In this document: positions 16,616 to 25,869 of the stretch, one piece after another | Layout of the letters: every line of letters begins with the position of its first letter | Position numbering within the stretch: the first letter of the stretch is position 1 | Assembly: GCA_947522735.1 (NCBI GenBank) | Contig: CANNTZ010000006.1 | Coordinates: 5,027-69,026 of the forward strand | Direction of reading: 5' to 3' | DNA from: an uncultured Oscillospiraceae bacterium | GTDB lineage: Bacteria; Bacillota; Clostridia; Oscillospirales; Ruminococcaceae | Length of the DNA: 64,000 bases | Notes under the pieces: model-generated | Database searches by the model: none | Told to the model about the DNA's origin: nothing | The model's input: only the letters and a program-made list of their open reading frames with translations | Made by a program: the position numbers and the translations under genes

Positions 16616-17380
16616 ATGGCGGAATGGCTTTCGAGGGTAGAGAGGCTGATAGGAGACGAGGCCTTGCAGCGGCTTTTTGCGGCGCGCGTGGCGGTGATAG
16701 GGCTGGGCGGTGTCGGCGCGGCGGCTGCGGAGGCGCTTTGCCGCTCCGGAATAGGGAGCCTGCTGCTGGTTGACGCGGACGTTGTGGACGTCAGCAACCT
16801 CAACCGGCAGCTAATAGCGACGCACGAGACGGTGGGGGAGGCTAAGACTGAGGCTGCGGCAAGACGTCTTGGCAGCATCAATCCGGATATAGAGCTCACT
16901 CTGTCGCGGGAATTTCTCGGCGACGGAAATCTTGATTTTCTGGCGGACTGGCGCCCGGATGTGGTGCTGGACGCCATCGACACCGTGACTGCGAAGCTGG
17001 CGCTTGCAAAGCTGTGTGCGCACAGGAAAATTATGCTGATAAGCTGCTTTGGGACAGGAAACCGGCTTCATCCGGAGCTGCTGCGGCTTGGAACGGCTGC
17101 GGACACGGCGGGCTGCGGATGCAGGCTGGCGCAGGTGATGCGCAAGGAGCTGAAAAAACGTGCTATCCCCTCGCCGTTGGTGGTGTACAGCCTTGAAAAG
17201 CCGCTGGAGCCGCAGAACAGTCCGAGCGAGAACGGGCGGCATCCGCCCGCAAGCATGGCGTTCGTGCCGAATGCGGCCGGCTTCACTATGGCCGCGGCGG
17301 CAGTGAGGGGGATACTTGCACAGCCGCGCCAAACGCCTCAGTCTGCCAAAGGCTGTGAGGGGCGCAGTCTGCATATATAA
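16616..17380 (+). CDS. tcdA: tRNA threonylcarbamoyladenosine dehydratase (ThiF/E1-like)
   Basis: 254 residues. TcdA cyclises the t6A37 modification of ANN-decoding tRNAs to ct6A using ATP. The ThiF/MoeB fold is evident: the nucleotide-binding loop VIGLGGVGAAAAEAL near 26-40, DADVVDVSNLNRQ with the Arg/Gln that contact ATP, and LDAIDTVTAK near 120. The C-terminal part carries PNAAGFTMAAAAV. The ATG at 16616 follows AAGGGTG; an in-frame alternate start 15 codons earlier lies inside the terminator hairpin and is rejected. The last 20 or so residues look disordered. About 290 bp after the stop hold only a promoter. Confidence 0.9.
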   Translation: MAEWLSRVERLIGDEALQRLFAARVAVIGLGGVGAAAAEALCRSGIGSLLLVDADVVDVSNLNRQLIATHETVGEAKTEAAARRLGSINPDIELTLSREFLGDGNLDFLADWRPDVVLDAIDTVTAKLALAKLCAHRKIMLISCFGTGNRLHPELLRLGTAADTAGCGCRLAQVMRKELKKRAIPSPLVVYSLEKPLEPQNSPSENGRHPPASMAFVPNAAGFTMAAAAVRGILAQPRQTPQSAKGCEGRSLHI

Positions 17381-17607
17381 GCACGCCGTATCCCAAAATC
17401 CGGAGCGCCGGGCGCTCATATCCGTTTTGAGCGGCGACGTCCCGGACAGCTCCGCTCTCCGCGTGACGGCGTATATCCAAAGCCCGCTGTCTCCGGCGCA
17501 GGCTTTTCGTCGGAGAGCCGTCGGGCGACACCGGCAGCGAGAGAGCGGCTGTCCGGCTTTGGATGATCGCCTGCCCCGGCGTCGTTTTGCAGAAATATCG
17601 GCTTCTG

Positions 17608-17639
17608 TTTAAGCTTTGTTAAAGCTTCTCCGGTATAAT
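17608..17639 (+). promoter_or_regulatory. promoter with direct-repeat regulator box for the OmpR-type two-component operon
   Basis: A perfect TATAAT (17634-17639) has no good -35 box. In its place are two direct repeats, TTTAAGCTT (17608-17616) and TTAAAGCTT (17619-17627), 11 bp apart. That is one helical turn and the usual spacing for OmpR/PhoB-family dimers. Autoregulation by the downstream regulator is a reasonable inference. Confidence 0.55.
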
Positions 17640-17673
17640 ATAATTGAATAAGGCAAAGAGAGAGTTGATGGCA

Positions 17674-18348
17674 ATGCGGATACTTATCGTCGAGGACGAG
17701 CTGCCTCTTGCGCAGGCGCTCGCCGAGCTGCTTAAAAAGGAAAACTATATCACCGACATAGTCGGTGACGGGAGAACGGGCCTGGACTACGCGCTGAGCG
17801 GAGCCTACGACGTGATAATTCTCGACATAATGCTGCCCAAGCTGGACGGACTTGCAGTTCTGCGCGAGATACGCTCGAACAAGGTCTCGACGCCGGTTAT
17901 GCTGCTCACGGCGAAATATCAGATAGCAGACAAGGTGGCGGGGCTGGATCTCGGCGCTGACGATTACCTGACAAAGCCCTTCTCCACCGACGAGCTGCTT
18001 GCCCGCGTGCGCGCGCTTGGACGCCGCAAGGGCGAGGTCATGGACGACGCGCTCGCCTTTTCGGATATCACGCTCAACCTCAAGCTCTGCGAGCTGAACG
18101 GACCGGCGGGAACGGTGTCGCTCGGGCTGAAGGAGTTCCAGCTTCTCGAGCTGCTCATGCGCAACTCCGATCAGATAGTTACCAAGGATACCATAATCGA
18201 GAAGGTCTGGTCGTTCGACGGCGACGTCGAATACAACAACGTCGAGGTCTACATCTCGTTTCTGCGCAAAAAACTGTCATATGTCAGCGACCACGCTCGT
18301 ATACGCACGGTGCGGGGTGTCGGCTACAAGATGGAGGCGGTCACGTGA
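17674..18348 (+). CDS. OmpR/PhoB-family response regulator
   Basis: 224 residues. The receiver domain (1-115) has the acidic pocket in VEDE, the phospho-acceptor Asp51 (ILDIMLPKLDG), TAK and the switch lysine in LTKPFS. The DNA-binding winged helix (about 125-222) carries LGLKEFQLLELLMRN and the C-terminal RTVRGVGYKME. The ATG at 17674 is chosen because GAGAG lies nine bases upstream; an ATG two codons earlier is possible. The stop overlaps the GTG start of the histidine kinase (GTGA), so the pair is translationally coupled. The signal is unknown. Confidence 0.93.
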   Translation: MRILIVEDELPLAQALAELLKKENYITDIVGDGRTGLDYALSGAYDVIILDIMLPKLDGLAVLREIRSNKVSTPVMLLTAKYQIADKVAGLDLGADDYLTKPFSTDELLARVRALGRRKGEVMDDALAFSDITLNLKLCELNGPAGTVSLGLKEFQLLELLMRNSDQIVTKDTIIEKVWSFDGDVEYNNVEVYISFLRKKLSYVSDHARIRTVRGVGYKMEAVT

Positions 18349-19553
18349 TACGCAGGCTCAGGATAAAATTCATCGCGATAATCATGGCGCTGCTGACGAT
18401 AATGCTGCTGGTCATCTTCTGCTCGCTGAACTATATGATGATAAGGACAGGCCGCAGCCAGAGCTACGAGCGGATGAAGCTGGTTGCGGATTCCGACGGC
18501 GTGCTGAGCGCGCCCTCCAACGCGCCCTTCCGCGGCTATATGCTCATGCCGCCGCAGCGCGACGCCGGGATATATTACGTCAAGCTGACGCGCACGGGCG
18601 AGGTCTCGGAGATGTTCGTGCCGTATGAGGACTTCATCTCGGAGGACGGGGTCGAGAAGCTGGTGAAGAACGCGCTTGCATCCGGGCGTGAGCGGGGCAT
18701 GCTCGGCAGCCAGCTTTACCTCATCCGGCAGAAGAGCTACGGAAGCATAATCGTATTCAGCGACGGTCGCACGGAGGACGGCATCATGCGGCGGCTAATC
18801 AGGGTGTCGTCCATCGTGGGCGCGGCGGCGCTCGCGGTGATGTTTTTTGTGTCGATATTGCTGGCGCGTTGGGCGATAAAGCCGGTTGAGACGACGCTTG
18901 AGGAGCAGCGGCGCTTTGTATCAGATGCATCGCACGAGCTGAAAACGCCGCTGACGGTTATCAACACCAACGCCGACGTGCTGAGGAGCGAGATTGGCGA
19001 AAACAAGTGGCTGGGCTATATCCAGTCGGAGGCGGCGAGGATGAGCAAGCTTGTAAACGACCTGCTGTATCTCTCGCGCTTCGATCACGGAAAGGATATC
19101 TACGAGCGGAAGCGGTTTTCGCTATCCGGCGCGGTGCTGGGCGCGGTGCTCCCGTTCGAGAGCGTGGTGTTTGAGGCGCACAAAAGGCTTGACACCAGCA
19201 TAGAGGAAAACATCTTCTACACCGGCGACGAGGGGAAAATACGACAGCTCGTCGCGATACTGCTGGACAACGCCATCAAGAACACCTTCGACGGAGGTAC
19301 GATAACGGTGACGCTGACCGGCAGCGAGAGCAGGCCGAGGATAGCGGTGCGCAACGAGGGCGCGGGGATCGACGAGAAGGATATCCCGCACATATTCGAG
19401 CGCTTTTACCGCTGCGACGATTCCCGCGCGCGCGGCACAGGTGGCTTTGGGCTGGGGCTGGCCATCGCGCAGAGCATAGCGCAGGGGCACGGCGGCAAGC
19501 TTACGGTGGTCAGCAAAATAGGACAGTGGACGGAATTTACGGCGGCGCTGTGA
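18345..19553 (+). CDS. sensor histidine kinase (HisKA type)
   Basis: 402 residues. A membrane helix at about 9-31, an extracellular sensor of about 130 residues and a second helix at about 160-180 are followed by the H-box SDASHELKTPL with phospho-acceptor His197. The ATPase domain has the N-box LLDNAIKNT, the G1 box NEGAGID and the G2 box GTGGFGLGLAIAQ. It would autophosphorylate and pass phosphate to the OmpR-type regulator with which it overlaps by four bases. Start codon GTG. A large terminator follows. The extracellular region has no domain I can name. Confidence 0.93.
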   Translation: MIRRLRIKFIAIIMALLTIMLLVIFCSLNYMMIRTGRSQSYERMKLVADSDGVLSAPSNAPFRGYMLMPPQRDAGIYYVKLTRTGEVSEMFVPYEDFISEDGVEKLVKNALASGRERGMLGSQLYLIRQKSYGSIIVFSDGRTEDGIMRRLIRVSSIVGAAALAVMFFVSILLARWAIKPVETTLEEQRRFVSDASHELKTPLTVINTNADVLRSEIGENKWLGYIQSEAARMSKLVNDLLYLSRFDHGKDIYERKRFSLSGAVLGAVLPFESVVFEAHKRLDTSIEENIFYTGDEGKIRQLVAILLDNAIKNTFDGGTITVTLTGSESRPRIAVRNEGAGIDEKDIPHIFERFYRCDDSRARGTGGFGLGLAIAQSIAQGHGGKLTVVSKIGQWTEFTAAL

Positions 19554-19565
19554 CCGTCGTGCGGC

Positions 19566-19635
19566 AAAAAGGACCTGCCGCCTGTCGAGGGGGGCTCATG
19601 CGGAGGAGCCGGGCGGCAGGCTGTGGGCCTTTTTT
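19566..19635 (+). terminator. rho-independent terminator of the two-component operon
   Basis: A long stem (CCTGCCGCC pairing with GGCGGCAGG) with an inner GGGGCTC/GAGCC-type hairpin ends in TTTTTTT. Confidence 0.8.
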
Positions 19636-19726
19636 GCTTCTGGCACAAAAAGCCGCCGGAGCCGCGATTGATTTTGCTTCAGGCATTTGATATAATTAAA
19701 ATATCATTTCACGGGAGGGAGCAGCC

Positions 19727-22153
19727 ATGCCGGTGGCGAAGCGTTTGACGGCGCTGATGCTTTGCATCTTTTTTTGCGCGGCGTTTTGCGGCTGCGCAAA
19801 CGGCGGCGAGCGCGCCGTGCGCTTCGACGGCGACGACGGCGCATATATTGCCGCGGTGATGGACGCGCTCCCGGAGGACTACGAAAACGCGGGCGAATAC
19901 GGCGCCGTCTCCCGCCTGAGAAGCGGCGAGGCCGCCGGAGTGAAGGGCGTCGCGGCGGAATATATGCTGCGGCTGGGCTGCGCGGAACATTGGTACCCGC
20001 TTATAAAGGAGACCCCGGTTGTCGCCGTGGACCGGGATCTGACGGACGCCGAAATAACCGGCTGGGGCGACCTGAGAAGCTCCGGGCTGCGGGTTCGCGT
20101 GAGCAGAAGTGACCGCGGGCTGCTGTTGGCGGCGATGGCTTACGGGCTCGAGGGCGGCGACTTTACGCTGAAAAGCGCTGCTGAGCTGCTGGAGCAGGTT
20201 TGCAGGGCGGGAAAGCTCACGAATGAGGACGACGCGCCGCTCACAGTCTGCTTTGACTGGCAGGCGGCGCAGCTACGGCTTGGCGGCAGAAATATCGAGA
20301 TAGTCGTTCCGGCGGAGGGGACGCTGAGCTTTGAGCGCGGTCTCGTCTCGACGGACGCTTTGACGCTGGAGGACGGCGTTTGGCGGCGGCTCGCGGACGG
20401 CGGCTACCGAACCGTGCGGGGCGATTGCGACCGCTCGCTCTATCCGGATGAAGCGGAGTACGCGCGCGCGAACGAGCCGGAGGACTGCGAGAGGCTGCTT
20501 TTGGAGATGCAGGATCAGGAGCGTCTGATGCGCCGGCGGGTGGAGCGCACCCGCCTGTATTCCTCGGCGGATCAGCGGGAGCACATCTCATTTGCGGTGG
20601 CGTTCCTGATACTCGTGGTGTTCTGGATATGCTCGGTGATAAAGCGCACGGCGCGCGGAGAGATACGCTTCATCGCGATACTGACCGGGCTGATGCTTAA
20701 TTGCTGGGTCATGCTGCGCTGCGTAAAATATCAGCTTGTCGGCGCGGACGTGCTGGAGCGGCTTTGCTGGTACGGCTACTATATCTTCATAATCGGACTG
20801 CCGCTTTGCCTTTTGGCGCTGGCGCTCATCGTTGACAGAAGCGTTCCGGGGCGCGGAGCGGCCGCCGCGTTGGCGGCGCTGGTTATGACGGGGCTGGCGC
20901 TGATAGTTCTTGTGCTGACGAACGACGCGCACATGTTGGTTTTCAGGTTTGAGCGCGGCGGCGATTGGAACGACTACTCATACGGAATAGGATATTATTT
21001 TATAATGTTTTTCTGCGTCGGGGTGTTGATTGGAGCGGTGGTTATCCTCACAAAAAAGACGGGCAGCAGTCCGCGCAGATACGGAATGGTCTTCCCGATG
21101 CTGTTCATGCTGCTGATGATAGGCTACGGCGTGGGATATGCGCTCGGCGTTCCGCTGATGCGCGACAGCGACCTCACGATGACGCTTTGCGTTTTCGGAG
21201 CACTCTTTTTCGAGAGCGCCATGCTCAGCGGGCTGATTCCGAATAACACAAGATACAACAGGCTTTTTGCGCGCTCGCCGCTCAATATGCGGCTGCTCGA
21301 CGCGCAGGGAGTCACCGTCCTCGCGGCGGCGGGCTCCGAGCCTGTCCCGGATCGCCTGCTCCGGCGGCTCGCTCCGGGAGGCGAATCCGCGGTCATGGAC
21401 GGCGAGGATACGGCGCTCTATGCGGACAGGATAACCGGCGGGACGGTGGTGTGGCAGGAGGATCGCAGCTCCATCAACCGCCTGCACGAGGAGCTGCGCG
21501 GCGCAAGGCAGCAGCTTGTGCGCGCCAATGCGATCCTTGCGCGCGAGGAGCAGAGCCGCCGCACCGCCTTCGGCGAGGAGGAACGCTCGCGACTGTTCGA
21601 GCGGATGGAGCGGGAGATAAGCGACCGGCTGGACGAGCTTTCGGAGCTGATACGCACGCTGCCGGACGCCAGAGAGCGTCGGAGGCGGATAACCGAGATA
21701 ATGCTGCTGCTTTGCTATGTCAAGCGCCGCTGTAATATGTATTTCATCGGCTGCGAGAAGCCGGAGCGGCAGGAAATGCCTTGCAGCGACCTCGGCGTCT
21801 ACCTCGACGAGCTTGCAGAGCTTGCGGCCTGCTCCGGCGTGCGCTGCGCCGTCAATTTTCCGCTGCGCGGCACGATAGCGCTGCAAAAGGCGATACTGAT
21901 ATACGATTTCGTCTGCGATTCGCTGCGATGGGGGACGCGCTGCGGCGTGCGGGCGATGCTCGAAACGCTCAGCAGGACGGACGGGGAGATATGCCTTGGC
22001 GTTACGGTTACGGGCGCGCTCGGGCTGGAGCTGATCTCCGACGGCACGTGGGAGCTGCTCGAACGGCTTGGCGCGTCGGTCGAGCTGATCGATCAGGAGG
22101 ATTGCTCCGGGCTGCGGCTGATAATACCGGAGAGGGGGGCGGGAGATGCTTGA
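19727..22153 (+). CDS. lipoprotein 7TM sensor with degenerate histidine-kinase module
   Basis: 808 residues. A lipoprotein signal ends at FCGCAN (lipobox Cys near 23). Residues about 25-270 look like an extracellular alpha/beta ligand-binding region. Residues about 285-505 hold seven or eight membrane helices and include LTNDAHMLVF, characteristic of the 7TM histidine-kinase N-terminal domain. After a coiled coil (about 575-650), the cytoplasmic end resembles a kinase dimerisation plus GHKL module. It lacks a clear phospho-acceptor His and the N-box; IYDFVCDSLRW stands where the N-box should be. It is probably a pseudokinase receptor. It overlaps the next kinase gene by eight bases, so the two may act as one complex. 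GGGAGG precedes the ATG. Confidence 0.75.
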   Translation: MPVAKRLTALMLCIFFCAAFCGCANGGERAVRFDGDDGAYIAAVMDALPEDYENAGEYGAVSRLRSGEAAGVKGVAAEYMLRLGCAEHWYPLIKETPVVAVDRDLTDAEITGWGDLRSSGLRVRVSRSDRGLLLAAMAYGLEGGDFTLKSAAELLEQVCRAGKLTNEDDAPLTVCFDWQAAQLRLGGRNIEIVVPAEGTLSFERGLVSTDALTLEDGVWRRLADGGYRTVRGDCDRSLYPDEAEYARANEPEDCERLLLEMQDQERLMRRRVERTRLYSSADQREHISFAVAFLILVVFWICSVIKRTARGEIRFIAILTGLMLNCWVMLRCVKYQLVGADVLERLCWYGYYIFIIGLPLCLLALALIVDRSVPGRGAAAALAALVMTGLALIVLVLTNDAHMLVFRFERGGDWNDYSYGIGYYFIMFFCVGVLIGAVVILTKKTGSSPRRYGMVFPMLFMLLMIGYGVGYALGVPLMRDSDLTMTLCVFGALFFESAMLSGLIPNNTRYNRLFARSPLNMRLLDAQGVTVLAAAGSEPVPDRLLRRLAPGGESAVMDGEDTALYADRITGGTVVWQEDRSSINRLHEELRGARQQLVRANAILAREEQSRRTAFGEEERSRLFERMEREISDRLDELSELIRTLPDARERRRRITEIMLLLCYVKRRCNMYFIGCEKPERQEMPCSDLGVYLDELAELAACSGVRCAVNFPLRGTIALQKAILIYDFVCDSLRWGTRCGVRAMLETLSRTDGEICLGVTVTGALGLELISDGTWELLERLGASVELIDQEDCSGLRLIIPERGAGDA

Positions 22154-23588
22154 GTTTTACCTCTGGCCGCACGGCGCGCGGATAGCGCTTGTGACAGCCG
22201 TGATAGCGGCGGCGCTGCTTCAGACGGTTGCGGCGGCGCTGAATGTGTCGAGGATCATCGTCTCCCGCCGCTATATTCTGCAAACGGCGTGCGGGGTTGC
22301 CGGGCTGTCCTGTCTTTTCGCCGGGCTGCTGCCGCTCGCGCAGATACAACAGGCGAGCGAAAGGCTGCTTATCGTTCCTCCGGAGTATTCCGGGCTGAGA
22401 TGGGCAGCGGCAATCGTGGCGGCGGTTTTGAACGCCGTGACTGCATTTGCCGGACGGGAACGCTGGAGACTCGTCTCGGCTGCGGCTGCGCTTGTATTTC
22501 TTCCCGCCGTTCAGCCTTTTGCCGGGCGCTTCTATCCGGTGCTGTTCTGCGCGGCGCTGCTTTGCTGGATCGGCTGCGGCGTGTGGGACGTCGTCTGCTA
22601 TTACCGCAGCGCGCCACAGACTCCGTCGTCGCTGTCCGTCAAGGAGGCGATAGACCGGCTGCGTACGGGAATACTGTTCCTGCGGCCAAGCGGATACATC
22701 GTGCTGAGGAATCAGCAGATGCAGCGGCTGATGCAGATAATGACCGGCGCGGGACAGCGCAACGGGAACACGTTTTACGAGCTGCTGCGCTCGGGACGCT
22801 GCCGGCCCGACTGCCATAAGGAGGACGCCGGGGAGCAGCTCGTATACACCCTGCCGGACGGCACGGTCTGGCGATTCACGCTGGATGGGCTGACGCTGCG
22901 CGGCAAAAAATATTTTCAGCTTTCGGCGTGGGACATAACCGAGCCTTGGCGCACCGGCGAGGAGCTTCAGCGCGAAAACGCCGAGCTTATCATGCAGCGC
23001 GAACGGCTGAGGAGGACGCTTGACGGGCTGCGCGAGAGCTGCCGGAGAGAGGAGCACCGCCGCGCGCAGCTTCGGGTCCATGATGTGCTGGGGCAGAAAA
23101 TATCGCTGCTGCTGCGGACGATGCAGCAATCCGGCGACGCCGGGGAGGAGCTGCTGAGCGAGTTTGCGGACGGACTGCCGAAGGAGCTGTTTGAGGAGCC
23201 GGAGCCGCCCGGAATACGGCGCGAGCTGGAGATGCTCCGCGAGACTATGGCTGCGATAGGCGTGCGGATTGATGTCACGGGAGCTCCGCCGGAGGTAAGC
23301 GCCGCCGGGGACGTGTTCGCCGATATCTGCATCGAGGCGGCGACAAATGCGGTCCGGCACGGGCTTGCGGACAGGATAACTGTTGAATTTGCGGAAAACG
23401 AGTCGGAATATGTGCTGACCGTCGCCGACAACGGCTGCTCGGCACAGGAGGTCGCGTTCGAGGGCGGCGGCATACGCGGGATGCGCGAAAAGCTGGCAGG
23501 TCTTGGCGGAACGCTGGAGATAGCTGTCGCGCCGTCGTTCACGGTGACGGCGCGGATACCTAAACCGGAGGGAGAAAAACGGCTGTGA
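22146..23588 (+). CDS. membrane histidine kinase, NarL-partner (HisKA_3-like) type
   Basis: 480 residues. The N-terminus carries five or six membrane helices (1-165), then a PAS-like region (about 175-265, GILFLRPSGYIVLRN), a coiled coil, and a dimerisation/phospho-acceptor box RVHDVLGQK with His312. The ATPase part has EAATNAVRHG (N-box), DNGCSA (G1) and GGIRGMREKL (G2). This class phosphorylates NarL/FixJ-type regulators, and such a regulator is the next gene with a four-base overlap. The upstream lipoprotein pseudokinase overlaps its start, so all three genes are one operon. Because this kinase has its own membrane part, the signal may come through either protein. Confidence 0.88.
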   Translation: MLEFYLWPHGARIALVTAVIAAALLQTVAAALNVSRIIVSRRYILQTACGVAGLSCLFAGLLPLAQIQQASERLLIVPPEYSGLRWAAAIVAAVLNAVTAFAGRERWRLVSAAAALVFLPAVQPFAGRFYPVLFCAALLCWIGCGVWDVVCYYRSAPQTPSSLSVKEAIDRLRTGILFLRPSGYIVLRNQQMQRLMQIMTGAGQRNGNTFYELLRSGRCRPDCHKEDAGEQLVYTLPDGTVWRFTLDGLTLRGKKYFQLSAWDITEPWRTGEELQRENAELIMQRERLRRTLDGLRESCRREEHRRAQLRVHDVLGQKISLLLRTMQQSGDAGEELLSEFADGLPKELFEEPEPPGIRRELEMLRETMAAIGVRIDVTGAPPEVSAAGDVFADICIEAATNAVRHGLADRITVEFAENESEYVLTVADNGCSAQEVAFEGGGIRGMREKLAGLGGTLEIAVAPSFTVTARIPKPEGEKRL

Positions 23589-24202
23589 CAAGAGTGCTGA
23601 TAATCGACGACCATGAGAGCATGTGCGAATCGCTGAAAAAAACGCTGGAGGAGAGCGGAGAATATGTCGTCGTCGGAACCTCGCAGAGTGCAAGACTGGC
23701 GGAGGCGCTGTGCGCACGTCTCTCGCCGGAGCTTGTATTTATGGACGTCTGCACCGACGGCGGCGCGTCCGGGCTGACCGCCGCAGAGCGGCTGCTTGCG
23801 GCTTTTCCGGGCATGCGGGTGATAATGATGAGCGGCTTCGACGAGGTGACCTATGCGCCGCGTGCAAAGGAGATCGGCGCGAGTGCGTTCGTGTATAAAA
23901 CGCAGACGCTCGGCTGCTTCAAGGAGGTCGCCGACACGGTTATGGCGGGCGGCACACGCTTTAACGAGACGCGGGAGATACCGGTGCTCCGGGGCGAAAC
24001 GCCACTGACCGAACGCGAGCTCGAGATACTACGAATGCGCTGCAAGCCGATGAGCAACCAGGAGATCGCGCAGGCGCTCGGCATATCGCAGCGCACCGTC
24101 AGGTTCCATCTTGATAACGTAAAGGACAAGACGGGATTCACCGATATAGTGGAGCTTTTGCTGTGGGTGTCCGGGAACGGATGGATAAACCCCAAGTTCT
24201 GA
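23585..24202 (+). CDS. NarL/FixJ-family response regulator
   Basis: 205 residues. The receiver domain (1-120) has IIDDHE, phospho-acceptor Asp54 (VFMDVCTDGG) and the switch lysine in FVYKTQ. The LuxR-type helix-turn-helix (about 140-200) reads PLTERELEILRMRCKPMSNQEIA, then ISQRTVRFHLDNVKDKTG. Its GTG start overlaps the end of the kinase gene. Likely output: transcription control in answer to the lipoprotein/7TM sensor. The DNA downstream contains a perfect dyad at 24297-24318, a candidate site for this or another regulator. Confidence 0.92.
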   Translation: MTRVLIIDDHESMCESLKKTLEESGEYVVVGTSQSARLAEALCARLSPELVFMDVCTDGGASGLTAAERLLAAFPGMRVIMMSGFDEVTYAPRAKEIGASAFVYKTQTLGCFKEVADTVMAGGTRFNETREIPVLRGETPLTERELEILRMRCKPMSNQEIAQALGISQRTVRFHLDNVKDKTGFTDIVELLLWVSGNGWINPKF

Positions 24203-24296
24203 TGGTTGCAGTTTTCACACAAACGGACAGGCTTTGCAAAATATTTTATTATTTTTCCCGCACCTGTCTCTCAAGGACAGTGTAAAACAGAGCGTT

Positions 24297-24318
24297 GACT
24301 GATATACTTGTATCAGTC
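24297..24318. promoter_or_regulatory. 22-bp inverted repeat upstream of the SPFH cassette
   Basis: Perfect 8-bp arms GACTGATA and TATCAGTC flank a 6-bp centre (TACTTG). The site lies about 130 bp before the SPFH gene and 95 bp after the NarL-type regulator. It is not followed by a T-run, so it looks like an operator and not a terminator. A TATACT inside it could serve as a -10 box, but no good -35 box is visible. Confidence 0.5.
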
Positions 24319-24450
24319 GGAGTGCGCGTTAAGGTCATCGGCGTGTCAGGCCGGCAAAGCTGTGCCGGGACGCGCCGTTTTTTGTGCGCGGACGGCTGAG
24401 AATAACAATAGAAACGGCGGCTGTGCCGCACGGACATGGGGGAATATGCT

Positions 24451-25848
24451 ATGGGACTTATTAAAGCCGCAACGGGCGCTGCGGGCGGAGTGCTTGCCGA
24501 TCAGTGGCGAGAGTATTTCTACTGCGAATCGCTTCAGACGGACGTCATTGCAGTCAAGGGACAGAAGCGCACCTCGTCGCGCTCATCAAACACAAAGGGC
24601 AGTGATAACATCATCTCAAACGGCTCGATCGTAGCCGTTGCGGACGGCCAGTTCATGCTGATCGTCGAGCAGGGCAGGATTGTCGAATACTGCGGCGAGC
24701 CGGGAGAGTTCGTGTACGACACCTCCACCGAGCCGTCGCTCTTTGCAGGCAGCTTTGGCAACAGCCTCAAGGAGACCTTTAAGACGTTCGGAAAGCGCTT
24801 CACCTTTGGCGGCGATACCGCGAAGGATCAGCGCGTATACTATTTCAACACCAAGGAGCTTGTCGGCAACAAATACGGCACTGCAAGCCCGGTGCCGTTC
24901 CGAGTTGTGGACAACCGCATCGGCCTGGACGTCGATATCGCGGTGCGCTGCTTCGGCGAATACAGCTATCACATCTGCGACCCGATGCTGTTTTACAAGA
25001 ACGTCTGCGGCAACGTCGAGAGCGCCTACAAGCGCAGCGCCATAGACAGCCAGCTCAAGACCGAGCTGCTCACGGCGCTCCAGCCCGCATTCGCGAAGAT
25101 ATCCGAGATGGGCATCCGCTATTCCGCGCTGCCCGGCCATACGATGGAGCTTGCCGACGCGCTTAACAATGTGCTCAGCGCAAAATGGCGCGGTCTGCGC
25201 GGCATCGAGATCGTCTCCTTCGGCGTTTCCAGCATAAGCGCCAGCGAAGAGGACGAGGCGATGATAAAGGAGCTCCAGCGCAACGCCGCTCTCCGCGACC
25301 CGACGATGGCTGCGGCCACCCTTGCCGGCGCTCAGGCGCAGGCGATGCGCGATGCCGCAAAGAACACCTCCGCCGGGCCCGCAATGGCCTTTATGGGCAT
25401 GAACATGGCGGGAGCCGCAGGCGGCATGAACGCACAGAATCTCTTTGCGATGGGCCAGCAGCAACAGCAACAGGCACAGCAGCAGGCCGCCGCAAACGGC
25501 TGGATCTGCTCCTGCGGTGCGAGCGCAACGGGCAAATTCTGCCCCAACTGCGGTGCGAAAAAGCCGGAGCCGAAGCCTGCCGGAGATACTTGGCAATGCT
25601 CCTGCGGACACACTGCAACGGGCAAATTCTGCCCCGAATGCGGCGCGAAAAAGCCTGCCGACGGCTGGACCTGCTCCTGCGGCGCCGTGAACAAGGGCAA
25701 GTTCTGCGCGGAATGCGGAGCAAAGAAGCCCGCCGGAGTGCCGCAATACAAATGCGACAAGTGCGGCTGGGAGCCTGCCGACAGAAGCAAGCCGCCTAAG
25801 TTCTGCCCGGAGTGCGGCGACCCGTTTGACGACGGCGATTTGGTATGA
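24451..25848 (+). CDS. SPFH-domain protein with four C-terminal zinc ribbons
   Basis: 465 residues. The N-terminus resembles B. subtilis YdjI-type SPFH proteins (often labelled virion core protein): membrane-associated scaffold region (about 1-270) with FYCESLQTDVIAVKGQ and VVDNRIGLDVDIAVRC. An Ala/Gln/Met-rich linker (about 290-345) follows. Then come four CxC/CxxC zinc ribbons of near-identical build: WICSCGASATGKFCPNCG, WQCSCG...FCPECG, WTCSCG...FCAECG and a final YKCDKCGW...FCPECG. The ATG at 24451 follows GGGGGA; an ATG five codons upstream would overlap that site. First gene of a four-gene cassette. Probably a membrane-bound oligomer presenting zinc ribbons; the partner is unknown. Confidence 0.85.
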   Translation: MGLIKAATGAAGGVLADQWREYFYCESLQTDVIAVKGQKRTSSRSSNTKGSDNIISNGSIVAVADGQFMLIVEQGRIVEYCGEPGEFVYDTSTEPSLFAGSFGNSLKETFKTFGKRFTFGGDTAKDQRVYYFNTKELVGNKYGTASPVPFRVVDNRIGLDVDIAVRCFGEYSYHICDPMLFYKNVCGNVESAYKRSAIDSQLKTELLTALQPAFAKISEMGIRYSALPGHTMELADALNNVLSAKWRGLRGIEIVSFGVSSISASEEDEAMIKELQRNAALRDPTMAAATLAGAQAQAMRDAAKNTSAGPAMAFMGMNMAGAAGGMNAQNLFAMGQQQQQQAQQQAAANGWICSCGASATGKFCPNCGAKKPEPKPAGDTWQCSCGHTATGKFCPECGAKKPADGWTCSCGAVNKGKFCAECGAKKPAGVPQYKCDKCGWEPADRSKPPKFCPECGDPFDDGDLV

Positions 25849-25869
25849 CAGGACGAAGGAGGATGAACG

